DNA of 44,500 nucleotides from Cupriavidus gilardii J11 (GTDB lineage: Bacteria; Pseudomonadota; Gammaproteobacteria; Burkholderiales; Burkholderiaceae): NCBI RefSeq assembly GCF_007829435.1, contig NZ_VLJN01000020.1, positions 1-44,500 on the forward strand, read 5' to 3'. Within the stretch, counting starts at the first letter, position 1. Each line of letters opens with the position of its first letter. The notes under the pieces were generated by a model that was given only the letters and a program-made list of their open reading frames with translations, was not told where the DNA came from and did no database searches. A program made the translations under genes and the position numbers. Below are positions 27,565 through 34,691 of the stretch, in pieces.

Positions 27565-29394
27565 TCAGCGTCCCACCGCGTAACCCTGCATGCCGCGCGG
27601 ATTCGCGCCGGCGCGCAACACCAGGCGGCCCCGCGCGTCGCGCTCGCGGGAACACGCCGACATCCGCCCCTCGGACCAGGGCTCGCCGACGCGAAGCTCG
27701 TGGCCGCACTGCGCCAGCGCGTCCAGCGTCGCCTGCGGAAAGCGCGATTCGATGCTGACGCGGTTCAGCACCGTCTGGCGCGGCCAGAACGACCCCGGGA
27801 AATGGTCGATATGCCAGGCCGGCGCATCGATCGCCTCCTGCAGGTTCATGCCATGCACCGCATGCCGCAGGAAAAAGGCCACGGACCACTGGTCCTGCTG
27901 GTCGCCGCCCGGCGTGCCGAACACCATATAGGGCTCGCCATCGCGCAGCGCGAGCGACGGCGACAGCGTCGTGCAGGGACGCTTGCCCGGCGCGAGCGTG
28001 TTCGGCAGACCCGGCTCAAGCCACGTCATTTGCAGGCGCGTATTCAGCGAGAATCCCAGCGACGGAATCACGGGGCTGGACGAGAGCCAGCCGCCGGACG
28101 GCGTCGCCGCGACCATATTGCCGTCGCGGTCGATCACGTCGAGGTGGCAGGTGTCACCGACGAAAATCTCGCGCTCGGCCCATTCGGCCACGGGCGGCAG
28201 CGCGGCAAAGGTCGGCTCGCCGACACCGAAGCGCACGTCGGCATTCGACAGCGTGCGCTCCGCCGCCGCGAGGTCGGGCAGGCGCGGGGCACGTCCCGCA
28301 ACGGTGCCGGGACGGATCGCGGTCGACGCCCGCGCGCCGATCAGCCCGGCGCGCTCGCGCAGATAGCCGTCGTCCAGCAAACCCTGCGCGGGCACGTCGC
28401 CAAAGCGGGGATCGCCATACCAGGCAAGACGGTCGGCCATGGCCAGCTTGGCCGCCTCGGCGATGCGATGCACGAAACCGGGCGAGGTCGGATCGTGCTG
28501 CTCCAGGCCGACGTGCCGCAGCATGCCGAGCTGCTGCAGGAATGCCGGACCCTGGCTCCACACACCACATTTCGCCACGGTATAACGGCCGAAATCCAGC
28601 GACAACGGCGCTTCGATCTCGGGCTGCCAGCCCGCCATATCCTCATAGCGCAACAGGCCGCGATGCCGCTCGCCGGTCGTGTCACGAACGGCCTGCGTGC
28701 GGCAATACGTGTCGATCTCGCGCGCGACAAAACCGCGATACCAGCAGTCGAGCGCGGCATCGATCTGGCGTTCGCGCCCGTCGCCCGCGGACTGCGCCGT
28801 TTCGACGATTCGTTGATACGTATCGGCCAGCGCCGGCGTGGCGAACAGGCTGCCGGGACGCGGCACGCGGCCATCCGGCATCCACACCTGCGCGGAATCG
28901 CGCCACTCCTGCTCGAACAGTTCGCGCACGGCCAGAATCGCCTGCGAAATGCGCGGCACCAGCGGGAAGCCATGGCGCGCGTAATGAATGGCCGGCGCCA
29001 GCACGTCGGCTAGCGACCACGTGCCATGATCGCGCAGCATCACCATCCATGCCCCAAAGGCACCCGGCACCGTCGCCGGAAGCAGCCCGATACCGGGCAC
29101 CAGCTCCAGGCCCATCGCGCGCATCCCGGCCGGATCGGCCAGTGCCGGCGCCGGCCCCTGTCCACAGATCGAGCGCAGCGCGCGCTCCCGCTCGCTCCAG
29201 AACAGGATCGGCACCTCGCCGCCGGGCCCGTTCAGATGCGGCTCGACGACCTGCAACACGAAGCCGCCGGCAACCGCGGCATCGAACGCATTGCCGCCGC
29301 GCTCGAGCACGCCCATCGCGGTCTGCGAGGCCAACCAATGCGTGGAAGACACGACGCCGAAGCTGCCGACGATTTCGGGACGGGTGGTAAACAT
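27565..29394 (-). CDS. Gamma-glutamyltransferase-family protein
   Basis: This Ntn-hydrolase of the GGT family has 609 residues. It starts MFTTRPEIVGSFGVVSSTHW with no signal peptide, so it is probably cytoplasmic, unlike classical GGT. Family marks are GGNAFDAAVAGGFVLQVVEP, NGPGGEVPILFW and the likely self-cleavage and nucleophile Thr415 in GDTCHLDVIDRDGN. The classical glycine-glycine oxyanion pair is represented by PSGGWLSSSPV, and GTPGGDQQDQWSV is near the C-terminus. It may cleave gamma-glutamyl compounds or an acyl side chain (cephalosporin acylase-like members exist). It is divergent from a LysR regulator and upstream of the Bug gene. Confidence 0.88.
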   Translation of the reverse strand: MFTTRPEIVGSFGVVSSTHWLASQTAMGVLERGGNAFDAAVAGGFVLQVVEPHLNGPGGEVPILFWSERERALRSICGQGPAPALADPAGMRAMGLELVPGIGLLPATVPGAFGAWMVMLRDHGTWSLADVLAPAIHYARHGFPLVPRISQAILAVRELFEQEWRDSAQVWMPDGRVPRPGSLFATPALADTYQRIVETAQSAGDGRERQIDAALDCWYRGFVAREIDTYCRTQAVRDTTGERHRGLLRYEDMAGWQPEIEAPLSLDFGRYTVAKCGVWSQGPAFLQQLGMLRHVGLEQHDPTSPGFVHRIAEAAKLAMADRLAWYGDPRFGDVPAQGLLDDGYLRERAGLIGARASTAIRPGTVAGRAPRLPDLAAAERTLSNADVRFGVGEPTFAALPPVAEWAEREIFVGDTCHLDVIDRDGNMVAATPSGGWLSSSPVIPSLGFSLNTRLQMTWLEPGLPNTLAPGKRPCTTLSPSLALRDGEPYMVFGTPGGDQQDQWSVAFFLRHAVHGMNLQEAIDAPAWHIDHFPGSFWPRQTVLNRVSIESRFPQATLDALAQCGHELRVGEPWSEGRMSACSRERDARGRLVLRAGANPRGMQGYAVGR

Positions 29395-29482
29395 GATGGT
29401 CCGAGGCTAGGGATAAAGACGTTGGCCGGGCCGCGCCAGCGCGCGACTGTCCGACTCGCAGCGGCCAGTATAGGGCGGTCGA

Positions 29483-29530
29483 ATAACCGGGACGCACGAT
29501 TGCATTATCCTTCCATATCGATCCGGTTAT
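29483..29530. promoter_or_regulatory. Inverted repeat between GGT-like gene and LysR gene
   Basis: ATAACCGG (29483-29490) and CCGGTTAT (29523-29530) are perfect inverted arms 40 bases apart centre to centre; outer bases extend the match with gaps. The site is 28 bases before the LysR start and 93 before the GGT-like start, a usual setting for a LysR-type regulator binding region. The regulator assignment is inference. Confidence 0.45.
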
Positions 29531-29557
29531 ACGACGCCGCCAGAACGGCCACACGCC

Positions 29558-30496
29558 ATGCCCACCACCGCCGACCGCCTGCAGCACAACGTCGTTTCTC
29601 GCCTGCGCCTGCGCCAGCTCTCGCTGCTGCTGACGCTGGAGCGCCAGCGCTCGCTGTCGCGCGCCGCGGCGGCACTGAACCTGAGCCAGCCGGCCATCAC
29701 CAAGGCCCTGCGCGAGATCGAGGCGATCTTCCTCACACCGCTGTTCCTGCGATCGCGCGCCGGGCTGGAAGCCACCGAGACGGGACAGGCGGTGCTTGCC
29801 TATGCGCGTCTCGCGCTCGCCGACGCAGAGGCGCTGGGGCGCGAGCTTGCGGTGCTCGACGCCGGTCTCGGCGCACGGTTGCGCATCGGGATCATTCCGT
29901 TCGTATCGGCCACGGTCCTCGACGCCGCGTGCTCGCACGCGCTGACACAGCGGCCACGCATCGCCGTCATGGTTCGCGAAGGCACCACCGACGAGCTCGT
30001 CGCTGCGCTACGCGCCCATGAGCTGGACTGCGTGATCGCGCGTTCGTTCTATGCGGCCGGCGAAGACGTGGTGCAGGTTCCGCTGTACCGCGAGGAACCC
30101 ACGCTCGTGGTATCCGCCTCCGCCGCGCGCGGCCTCGCGCGCGGCAAGCTCGACTGGAAAAAGCTGGCCGCGCTCGACTGGATCCTGCCGCCGCCGCACA
30201 CGCCCACGCGCCGCACCATCAATACGATGTTCGCGGTGGCCGGCGTGGCGCCGCCGCTGCCGCTGGTGGAAACCTATTCGATCAAGACGATGGAAACGCT
30301 GCTGCGCACGCAGGCGCGCGCCATCGCCATCGTGCCGCGCGCCGTGGCCACGGAACTGGCCAGCGCGGGTGCGGCCATGCTGCCGCACCCGCTCAGCTGG
30401 GACCTGCCACCGGTAGGCGCGATGTGGCTGCGGCGCTCGCAGCAAAGCGAACCGTTGATGGCGCTGGTGCGGGCGTTGCAGGAGGCGATGCGCTAG
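29558..30496 (+). CDS. LysR-family transcription regulator
   Basis: This protein has 312 residues. The helix-turn-helix is at ~22-65 (LLLTLERQRSLSRAAAALNL, then SQPAITKALREIEA), followed by the linker helix and a LysR substrate-binding domain (~105-305). It is of the GbpR/PcaQ-like subgroup judging by the PHPLSWDLPPVGAMWL ending. It is divergent from the GGT-like gene with a shared 163-base gap and probably controls that gene and the downstream Bug and GAF genes. The inducer is unknown. Confidence 0.9.
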   Translation: MPTTADRLQHNVVSRLRLRQLSLLLTLERQRSLSRAAAALNLSQPAITKALREIEAIFLTPLFLRSRAGLEATETGQAVLAYARLALADAEALGRELAVLDAGLGARLRIGIIPFVSATVLDAACSHALTQRPRIAVMVREGTTDELVAALRAHELDCVIARSFYAAGEDVVQVPLYREEPTLVVSASAARGLARGKLDWKKLAALDWILPPPHTPTRRTINTMFAVAGVAPPLPLVETYSIKTMETLLRTQARAIAIVPRAVATELASAGAAMLPHPLSWDLPPVGAMWLRRSQQSEPLMALVRALQEAMR

Positions 30497-30538
30497 GCCG
30501 CTAACGGTCCACGGTGTGTCCGCATCCCGGGAGGTCCA

Positions 30539-30940
30539 TCACGCCGCGGCCTCCGGCTCCATATAAAACACCTCCCACAAATGCCCGTCCAGGTCCTCGA
30601 AGCCGTGCTGGTACATGAAGCCGTAGTCCTTCGGCGCGCTGGCGGTGCGGCCGCCGGCGGCCACGGCCTTGCCCACCATGTCATCCACCGCGGCGCGGCT
30701 GTCCATGGACAGGGCAAGAATCGCTTCGGTGCTGGTGGCGGTATCGCAGACGGCCTTGTGCGTGAATGTCCTGAAGAAGTCCTCGACCAGCAGCATCACG
30801 AAGATCTGGTCGCTGATCACCATGCACGTGGCATTGCGGTCCGTGAATTTCGGATCGAAGCGATACCCCAGCCGCGTGAAGAAATCCACGGAACGGTCCA
30901 GATCCTTGACTGGAAGGTTGACGAAGATGCGTGTGGTCAT
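30539..30940 (-). CDS. VOC-family protein (glyoxalase/extradiol fold)
   Basis: This protein has 133 residues and starts MTTRIFVNLPVKDLDRSVDF, a typical VOC start. ATG 30940 follows GGAGAC. The C-terminal FEDLDGHLWEVFYMEPEA contains the family Glu metal ligand. The first-strand ligand position is Asn instead of His, so metal binding is uncertain. Close relatives are annotated lactoylglutathione lyase-like without a tested substrate. It lies downstream of a second VOC gene on the same strand. Confidence 0.85.
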   Translation of the reverse strand: MTTRIFVNLPVKDLDRSVDFFTRLGYRFDPKFTDRNATCMVISDQIFVMLLVEDFFRTFTHKAVCDTATSTEAILALSMDSRAAVDDMVGKAVAAGGRTASAPKDYGFMYQHGFEDLDGHLWEVFYMEPEAAA

Positions 30941-30982
30941 GCGTGTCTCCTCGCTGCATGTTCAATAGATTGCGAAGCGGCC

Positions 30983-31405
30983 TCACCATGGGTCATAGGT
31001 GCCGATGGTCCACAGATGGCCCTCGGGGTCGAAGCAACTGAAGTCCCGTCCGCCGTAATCCTGGTCGCGCAACTCCAGCACGATAGTCGCGCCGCCCTCC
31101 TTTGCCTTGCGATACACCGCGTCGGCATCGTCCACCACCACATAGATGCTCTGTGTCTGCGCGCCGTCCACCTCGTCCGGCTGCCGCATCAGCCGGCCAT
31201 ACGGCGAATCCATAACCGAGCCGAGCATGATCATGCCGTTGCGATAACGCAACTGGGCATGCGCGACAGTACCGTCGTCATTCTCGACGACCATCTGCGC
31301 CTCGAAGCCGAACGCGTTGCATAACCAGGTGATCGCTGCGTGCGCATCGCGATAGCGCAGGCAGGGAATCAGCGTGCTGCCGCTGTTGCGGGAAGAATCT
31401 GCCAT
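30983..31405 (-). CDS. PhnB-like VOC-family protein
   Basis: This protein has 140 residues. ATG 31405 follows TTGGAGG; the longer frame starting at 31483 lacks a ribosome site. LIPCLRYRDAHAAITWLCNA is the typical PhnB/glyoxalase start, and RDFSCFDPEGHLWTIGTYDPW the typical end with the His/Trp motif. Conserved Glu appears in VLELRDQDYGG. It lies 42 bases upstream of another VOC gene on the same strand and is probably co-transcribed with it. The two differ in sequence and are not a recent duplication. The substrate is unknown. Confidence 0.87.
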   Translation of the reverse strand: MADSSRNSGSTLIPCLRYRDAHAAITWLCNAFGFEAQMVVENDDGTVAHAQLRYRNGMIMLGSVMDSPYGRLMRQPDEVDGAQTQSIYVVVDDADAVYRKAKEGGATIVLELRDQDYGGRDFSCFDPEGHLWTIGTYDPW

Positions 31406-31520
31406 CGTGTGCCTCCAACGAAACGGAAACGGAATGTTGCGCGATTGCAGTACGCAGCATAGGACATCGAAATTTCCCGCCAAAAGCGCAACTGTGTTAT
31501 GTGCGCGTCATATGAAGCGT

Positions 31521-31526
31521 TATACT
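31521..31526 (+). promoter_or_regulatory. Possible -10 box of the histone-like gene
   Basis: TATACT at 31521 differs from the TATAAT consensus at one base and lies 36 bases before the start of the histone H1-like gene. No good -35 box is seen at 17 bases upstream. Confidence 0.35.
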
Positions 31527-31561
31527 CGCAACTTCACAACAACAGACGGGTATCAAACACC

Positions 31562-31957
31562 ATGGCCGTTGCCAACAAGAAAGCCGCACCGCGCGCAGTG
31601 AAGTCCGCCAAGCCGGCGGCCGCGAAGAAGTCCGCCGCCCCGACCAGGAAGGCAAGCGTTCTGGTCCGCGAAGCCGAGGCCGCCAAGAAGCGCCTGCTGA
31701 AGCTGCGCGCCGACAGCAAGAAGGCGATCGACAACGCGAAGCGCGAAGTCGCGCAAGCCGTTGCTGCCGCCAAGGCCGCTCAGCAAGCCGAAAAGCAGGC
31801 CGCGAAGGAAAAGGCTGCCGCCGCCAAGGAAAAGGCCAGGGCCGCTGCCGCCAAGAAGTCCGCCGCCAGCAAGAAGTCGCGCACCACGGCCGGCAAGCCG
31901 GCTGCGCGCAAGGCAGCGCCGGCGCGCAAGCCGGCCGCGAAGTCGAAGGCGGCCTGA
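31562..31957 (+). CDS. Histone H1-like Lys/Ala-rich protein
   Basis: This protein has 131 residues, dominated by Lys and Ala. It starts MAVANKKAAPRAVKSAKPAA. The middle (~35-95) is a predicted long charged helix (REAEAAKKRLLKLRADSKKA). The last 40 residues are AKPAARKA-type repeats like the tail of eukaryotic H1, bacterial AlgP and Bordetella BpH1. It should bind DNA without sequence preference and affect compaction or transcription. The ATG at 31562 follows the weak site CGGG; the in-frame ATG at 31499 precedes the putative -10 box. Tail repeats in this family often vary in number between strains. Confidence 0.85.
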   Translation: MAVANKKAAPRAVKSAKPAAAKKSAAPTRKASVLVREAEAAKKRLLKLRADSKKAIDNAKREVAQAVAAAKAAQQAEKQAAKEKAAAAKEKARAAAAKKSAASKKSRTTAGKPAARKAAPARKPAAKSKAA

Positions 31958-32166
31958 CGCGTTCGACCGCGTTCGTTGCATCACGGCATGGCCGGCAGCC
32001 CCGGTCATGCCCGGCGGTGGCGGCGGCACCCGTTTGGGTGTAGCGAATGCCACCGCTCCTTCCCCATAATCGCCTTCCCCTGGATCGTTCCATCCGCGGA
32101 ACTGCCGCATGCCGGCGCCTGTTGCCTGGCAACCATGGCGCGCTTCGACAATGAAAGGGAATGGCG

Positions 32167-32442
32167 ATGACTTCTCCGCTGCATCGTTGTCCGCTCTGCC
32201 GGACCATCACGGAAGCCACCACGCGCCCCCGCTCCTATGGGCAGTGGATGCGCTATGCCTGCCGCAATGACGATTGCGGCCCGAGCGAGATCAGCACCAA
32301 GGCCAAGACGCGGCTGCGCCGCGGCGAGCAGCAGACCGAGCTGCGCAATGTCGCCCGACAATGCCGCCACACCGGCACACGCCTGCGTATCGGCTACGAC
32401 GGTCCCAGCGGGCAGTTCGAACTCGAGGTGATCGGCGAATAA
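32167..32442 (+). CDS. Small zinc-ribbon-like hypothetical protein
   Basis: This protein has 91 residues from ATG 32167, six bases after AAAGGGA; ATG 32161 is in the same frame but has no spacing. MTSPLHRCPLCRTITEATT has one CPLC pair and CRNDDCG a second pair, so a zinc ribbon is likely. This resembles the Ogr/Delta-like zinc fingers of phage activators, but the fit is loose. The remaining residues are basic (KAKTRLRRGE). Function is not recognised. Confidence 0.6.
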   Translation: MTSPLHRCPLCRTITEATTRPRSYGQWMRYACRNDDCGPSEISTKAKTRLRRGEQQTELRNVARQCRHTGTRLRIGYDGPSGQFELEVIGE

Positions 32443-32464
32443 GCGGGCACCCGAGGCGCGCGGC

Positions 32465-32935
32465 TCACGGTTCGACCGACGGTTCTCGCTTCATGCAGCG
32501 CAACACGAAGGTCGACCGGCTGTGCCGCAGCCCCGGCAGCTTGTACAGCTTGTGGCGCAGGAACTCCTCGTAGCCCTCGGTGCCCGCCACGGCCACCTTG
32601 ATCAGGTAGTCGTACTCGCCCGTCAGCAGATACGCTTCCATGACTTCGGGAAGCTGCGCCAGCGCGCGGCCGAAACGGTCCAGCATATCGTCGTCGTGAC
32701 GCTCCAGCGTGACCTCGATCAACACGGTGTCGGGCAGTCCCAGCGCCTTCTGGTTCAGCAGGGCCGTATAGCCCTGGATCACGCCAGCCTCCTCCAGCGC
32801 GCGCACGCGATTCCAGCAAGGCGTCGGCGACAGCCCCACCTGCTCGGCCAGCTTCAGGTTGGACAGCCGGCCATCGCGGCGTAATGCGCGCAGGATACGG
32901 CGGTCGGTCTCGTCGAGTTTGGGCGTGGGGGGCAT
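32465..32935 (-). CDS. Lrp/AsnC-family regulator
   Basis: This protein has 156 residues from ATG 32935 (MPPTPKLDETDRRILRALRR). An HTH (LSNLKLAEQVGLSPTPCWNR) and a RAM domain (VMEAYLLTGEYDYLIKVAV) are visible. A GTG at 32974 would add 13 residues but lies inside a palindrome that looks like an operator, so the shorter form is preferred. It ends with a short basic tail. It is divergent from an ACT-domain gene and probably responds to an amino acid. Confidence 0.88.
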   Translation of the reverse strand: MPPTPKLDETDRRILRALRRDGRLSNLKLAEQVGLSPTPCWNRVRALEEAGVIQGYTALLNQKALGLPDTVLIEVTLERHDDDMLDRFGRALAQLPEVMEAYLLTGEYDYLIKVAVAGTEGYEEFLRHKLYKLPGLRHSRSTFVLRCMKREPSVEP

Positions 32936-32973
32936 GGCGGCGGTCAGGGGAAAACAGGCCGAAACTTTAGACA

Positions 32974-32990
32974 CAGAGATATATTCTCTG
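32974..32990. promoter_or_regulatory. Lrp-like palindrome in the divergent gap
   Basis: CAGAGA-TATAT-TCTCTG has perfect 6-bp arms around an AT centre, like the 15-bp Lrp-family consensus with AG and CT ends and an AT core. It is 39 bases upstream of the Lrp gene start and 121 upstream of the ACT gene. It probably binds the neighbouring regulator; this is inference. Confidence 0.5.
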
Positions 32991-33110
32991 CTTGTCAGGC
33001 CAATGATAGCGATTTATTCCGTTCGAGCAACCCTATCCAGGAAGATTCAGAAGCCTATTTTGCGGGGCGGCTGGTAGATTGTTGCTGTTCTCTCCCAACC
33101 CGCCGACGCC

Positions 33111-33464
33111 ATGCAAACGCCGCCCCCCGCCCGCCCCGAGGCCATGCTCAACCTCGATGTCACGCTCGATGATGCTGACCTGTGGGGCGCCATCGAATGG
33201 ACGCTGGCCACCGCGCGACGGACCGGCCTGTCGCTCGACCGGCTCGACCTTGCCACCGACACCGCCACACCGGGCCGGCTGCTGAAGCTGCGGGTCGGCG
33301 CTGCCGACGATTCGCTGCTGTGCCTGTTCGTCAAGCGCCTGCAAAACGGCGTCGACGTACGGGACGTCAGTTGCGACAACCGTTCCGACACGCAACGATC
33401 CGCCCAGGTCGCGGCACACGACCGCGCGATTCCCACACAACTCGCCGCCCTGGCCGTGCAATAG
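33111..33464 (+). CDS. IlvM-like ACT-domain protein
   Basis: This protein has 117 residues. Residues 13-90 (LNLDVTLDDADLWGAIEWTL to VKRLQNGVDVRDVSC) follow the beta-alpha-beta-beta-alpha-beta pattern of the short regulatory subunit of acetohydroxyacid synthase II (IlvM). No catalytic IlvG/IlvB gene is adjacent. The ACT domain would bind an amino acid. ATG 33111 has no strong ribosome site; ATG 33144 is an alternative. Without the partner gene a role in valine/isoleucine synthesis is uncertain; it could modulate the divergent Lrp regulator. Confidence 0.6.
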   Translation: MQTPPPARPEAMLNLDVTLDDADLWGAIEWTLATARRTGLSLDRLDLATDTATPGRLLKLRVGAADDSLLCLFVKRLQNGVDVRDVSCDNRSDTQRSAQVAAHDRAIPTQLAALAVQ

Positions 33465-33523
33465 CATCGCGCGGGGCCCGCGGTCACACCCCATCGCCCC
33501 TCGCGAAAGCGCGGGCGACGGGT

Positions 33524-34528
33524 TTACAACGGTGCCACTGTCTTCCTTCGCGCGCCGCCGGCACGCGATCGTTCCGGTGCGCGGCCCCTCCCCTTCTGCA
33601 CGGCGGCGGGCACCTCGCCGAGCAGCACAATGCCGTCCAGTTGCGCCGCGCAGATCTCGCGCACGATGGCCACGAAGTCACGCGCAAACGGACGCTGCGC
33701 CAGGTCCGCGGCCATGGTCGCGTACAGCTCGCTCCAGAGTCCCGTCGGACCAATACGTTTTGCCAGCACGTAGTCGTGATCCACGTAGTTCTTCACGCCC
33801 CAGTTGGGCAACGCAGCCACGCCGCGACGGCTGGCCACCAGTTGCAGGATAGCGACCGTCAGCTCCGCGGTGCGCCGCTGCAGCCGGATGCCGGCCGGCT
33901 CCAGCACCTCGCGGATCAGGTCGATACGGCTCTCGGGCACCGGATAGGTGATCAGCGTCTCACCGTCCAGATCCGTCGCATCGATTCGCCGCTTGTTGCG
34001 CAGCCGGTGCTCGTTGGCCACCACCGCCAGGATCTCGAAGCGGAACAGCGGCGCCACCGCCCATCCGCGACGCCGCGCCGGCGGCGAGCCAATCACCATG
34101 TCCGCACGGCCTTCCGCCAGCAACGCCAGCGGGTCCGCGTGGAACCCCGCCACCAGGTCCACTTCGACCTCGGGCCAGCGCTTGCGGAACTCGTCCATCA
34201 CCGGCATCAGCCAGTCGAAGCAGGTGTGGCACTCCAGCACGATGCGCAGCTCGCCGCGCGTATCGCCCTTTAGCCTTTCGACATCGCGCTCCGCCGCGCT
34301 GATCGCCGCCAGCGCATCGCGCGCCAGCGCCAGCAGCCGATCGCCCGCGGCGGTGAAACGCAGTCCGCCGCGCGTGCGCTCGAACAACGGCAAGCCGTAG
34401 TGCGCCTCCAATGCCTTGATCTGGTGTGACAGCGCGGACTGGCTGACATGGACGCGCTCCGCCGCCGACGCCAGCTTGCCCGACTCGGCAATTGCCACCA
34501 GCGAGCGGAAATGCCGGACCTCGATCAT
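33524..34528 (-). CDS. metR: Methionine biosynthesis regulator MetR
   Basis: This LysR-family regulator has 334 residues and is homologous to MetR: the start MIEVRHFRSLVAIAESGKLA, QSALSHQIKALEAHYGLPLF in the helix-turn-helix (~18-50), the conserved IVLECHTCFDWL, and ITYPVPESRIDL. MetR senses homocysteine and activates metE. It is divergent from metE across a 163-base gap with a perfect MetR-type site. The C-terminal 25 residues are basic and longer than the E. coli protein. Confidence 0.94.
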   Translation of the reverse strand: MIEVRHFRSLVAIAESGKLASAAERVHVSQSALSHQIKALEAHYGLPLFERTRGGLRFTAAGDRLLALARDALAAISAAERDVERLKGDTRGELRIVLECHTCFDWLMPVMDEFRKRWPEVEVDLVAGFHADPLALLAEGRADMVIGSPPARRRGWAVAPLFRFEILAVVANEHRLRNKRRIDATDLDGETLITYPVPESRIDLIREVLEPAGIRLQRRTAELTVAILQLVASRRGVAALPNWGVKNYVDHDYVLAKRIGPTGLWSELYATMAADLAQRPFARDFVAIVREICAAQLDGIVLLGEVPAAVQKGRGRAPERSRAGGARRKTVAPL

Positions 34529-34567
34529 CGTGTCCGTCCCGCGATGTACACGCCAACGCCGTTGATA

Positions 34568-34580
34568 TGAATGGCATTCA
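34568..34580. promoter_or_regulatory. MetR operator between metR and metE
   Basis: TGAATGGCATTCA matches the MetR consensus TGAA-N5-TTCA exactly. It sits in a wider palindrome (ATATGAATG-GCATTCATAT, 34565-34583). It is 40 bases before the metR start and 112 before the metE start, so it can serve autocontrol of metR and activation of metE. Confidence 0.85.
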
Positions 34581-34691
34581 TATTGTGTTTAAAAATTATC
34601 GCTTGATTCATTCTACCCCGCCCCGGACACTGTGCGCCATCCATAACGCCCGGCCCGAGGCCGCAGGCATGTCCCGTTCCTGGAGCATTCA

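Noticed and set aside
30539..31405. Recent tandem duplication of VOC genes
   Set aside because: The two proteins differ in most positions and belong to different VOC subgroups, so they are not a recent copy.
33033..33494. Minus-strand frames opposite the ACT-domain gene
   Set aside because: They are Gly/Arg-rich with no motif, while the plus frame shows an ACT pattern.
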